This document shows, piece by piece, positions 62,126 through 64,000 of a DNA stretch of 64,000 nucleotides. Both the position numbers and the translations under genes were made by a program. The notes beneath the pieces are model-generated. The model had not been told where the DNA came from and ran no database searches. It saw nothing but the letters and a program-made list of their open reading frames with translations. How positions within the stretch are numbered: the first letter of the stretch is position 1; each line of letters starts with the position of its first letter. Source of the DNA: Lineus longissimus (taxonomy: Eukaryota > Nemertea > Pilidiophora > Heteronemertea > Lineidae); the NCBI RefSeq assembly GCF_910592395.1, contig NC_088308.1, positions 18,677,501-18,741,500 on the forward strand. The letters are read 5' to 3'.

Positions 62126-64000
62126 TGAAACGGGCAGTTTGGTGCACCAGAATGACATTGCCAAAATCACTTTTCAAACTTCCGTTAAAAGCGGACTTGT
62201 GAAGAAGATTTGTACTTCTGTAAACCTGACCGTGTTGAGTGGCCGCTTGCTGTTAGCCGCCTGAGCTTTTTGCCAGTGACATAAAATGTGGTTGCAGAAT
62301 GTCATCTTCACAGGTCTGTTTCTAGGAGTATTGTATCATTCACAATCTTAATTTCATTCCATTCCTGAATCAGTCAACCACCATACCAGAAAAGGCGGAA
62401 AAAACATTGAAACCAAAAGGTTGGAGCGTCAACTAGTACCTTATGAGTTCTGTAAACAACATTAGGCAATTTTTAATGTAAGGTAGGAGGAAACTAGAGA
62501 CCTTGTATAAAGCCTACACTGTTCCTCTAATCAAGTAGCCATAGGCCTACTCATTTACTTGAATTGGGGCCCTGTCTTGAGCTTCTCTGTGTGTTTACAA
62601 GAAGCTTTTTAAACTATTAGATTGCTTTTAAGTGAAGCCAAACTGATCAATATTTTATCAAATTCAGCCAATCATATTCATGTACAGTGTATTCCAGTCA
62701 TTGCTATACAACATATATATATACGCAGATCTATTTTTTAGTAGAGAATGAAAAGCTTAACCAATATTAAGGTGGACCAGATCATACCACAGCCAAATTA
62801 TCTCGACATGTTTAAAGGCGAGAGCGGGATTTCTTTGACCGATGAGGTCACCCTAAACAGCATACATCAGCATCCAGTAAGGTTAAAAGTCACCAGAATA
62901 TTAAAACGTTTGTAATTCTAGACACCTGGTCCCATATCTTCCTCGCAAATGTCAGGAAATGTATAAAATGGCCTGCTTATTTCTTTTATGCAATTAAATT
63001 TTATTTTGTTGACTTCAAACCTTATTGAGTGCTGGTGGACTCTGGTGAACGCTAGTTGACGCTGTTTAGGATGACCTCAGCCAATGACGATGAACAATGG
63101 AGTTGGCATTTGCGCTTCAGGGTCTTTGGGAAAACACCGTATCAATGAGGTCTGTATATATAGATAGATCGAAATTACCATGTGAAGTTTAGAATCAAAA
63201 ATTCCAATGATGTTGTTCTACTGTTATCTGAAGCTGCCATATGTGAATAAACATTTAGTATAGTTAGTGAATTACTGCTTGATATAAAGGCGTTGGTGAC
63301 CCGCCAAATAAAAAAGCCAGTTGGGACAAAATTGTCAGTTTTGAGTCGATGGGAGACGGTGAAGCCATTGGGTTTGTATGTGCACAGGCTTTATAGTTCA
63401 GTGCGAGACTCGCCATGGGGCGGAGAAATTTGTTTGAGTTTGAGAATCAGATATTCTGACTAAATCATGCTGCCATTCAGCAAAAATCCTCTGAAATTAA
63501 GTTATTGCACCTGTTTTGAGAATTTTATATCAGTGTTATCTACAAAAGCTGTAGAAAACCAAAGTATTTTCATGGTGTATATGATGCTAACTAACATCAC
63601 CTCTGGTGCAAACACTGTAGACTCCTTTGCACAGATCTTTCTTTCTGTACAGTTGTAGCTTTTATTATGGCAGGTCCTGATATGATATATACTTCTATCA
63701 AAACCTGGGTGCCAAACAAAAAGGTTCAAAGTCAGGTGAAATAAATGGGGCATAGGAGAGTGTGTCAAATCATTGAGTCAGAATTCTGCGGAATTCAGGA
63801 GCAATAGACCTTCTGCCAAACATTTTGTCCACCTTGATTCTAATTGATATTTGAATCATCTTATGAAGAATATCAGCCTATCTTTATCTCATGCTCCATC
63901 GCCTAAAAGTTTTCGCCCAGGTTGGTAACCAGGACCTGTTAAAGAGAAAGTATAGGCATGAGTCAGGTCAGATTAAGTTACACGTATTTGACAATAGGGG
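62126..64000. other. Region downstream of RUFY
   Basis: This should begin with the RUFY 3' untranslated region. An AATAAA is present at 63246-63251, but I cannot tell whether it is used. No other gene or clear repeat is recognised up to the window end. Confidence 0.5.

Overview
This is a eukaryotic, intron-rich window from an invertebrate animal genome. Splice sites are GT-AG, many genes span several exons, and non-coding DNA is AT-rich with minisatellites and a foldback-type transposon. The best lineage clue is a gene for a GnRH-type neuropeptide precursor whose predicted mature peptide ([12 protein letters not shown], followed by GKR) fits the lophotrochozoan pattern Q-x-[YF]-H-F-S-x-x-W-x-P. 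I therefore favour a lophotrochozoan (mollusc, annelid, brachiopod, nemertean or relative). I cannot name the phylum from sequence alone.

Left part (1-24.1 kb), all genes on the minus strand. 94-378 looks like the last exon of an unidentified membrane protein. 1932-3707 encodes a two-exon coiled-coil protein of the ODAD3/CCDC151 family (outer dynein arm docking), with a cluster of CRE-like sites and an RFX-like palindrome upstream. 4697-7831 is a two-exon methuselah-like / family B seven-transmembrane receptor with a somatomedin-B-like N-terminus. 9636-24073 is a polycystin-1-like gene; I assembled 23 exons by hand with continuous reading phase, giving 2700 codons plus stop. It carries a signal peptide, LamG-like, WSC-like and PKD domains, then REJ, GPS, PLAT and an 11-TM region that keeps a PKD2-type LGD pore motif.

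Middle part (24-33.8 kb). A 1300-bp foldback-like element (26311-27610) has about 245-bp inverted repeats full of GTTTCGCTACATG units and an 8-bp direct repeat (CGAGTTTT) on both sides. Just after it is a coding first exon (27765-27963). A TRP-like channel relic on the minus strand carries an in-frame stop and a frameshift. An intronless GT31 (beta-1,3-galactosyltransferase-like) gene follows on the plus strand.

Right part (33.7-62.1 kb). One plus-strand gene, the RUN and FYVE domain protein RUFY, has 16 exons in continuous phase (652 aa). Its 13.9-kb intron 10 contains, on the opposite strand, the four-exon GnRH-type precursor gene (51781-44153, 120 aa). A decayed tandem copy of the exon with the signal peptide and hormone lies about 100 bp outside that exon. 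Other repeats in this gene are a 25-bp minisatellite that copies the exon 5 donor splice site, a 32-bp-class minisatellite, a GTC microsatellite, and four tandem 302-bp units each carrying a CTCF-like core motif.

All joins were made by reading splice consensus and phase. No alignment or expression data were available.
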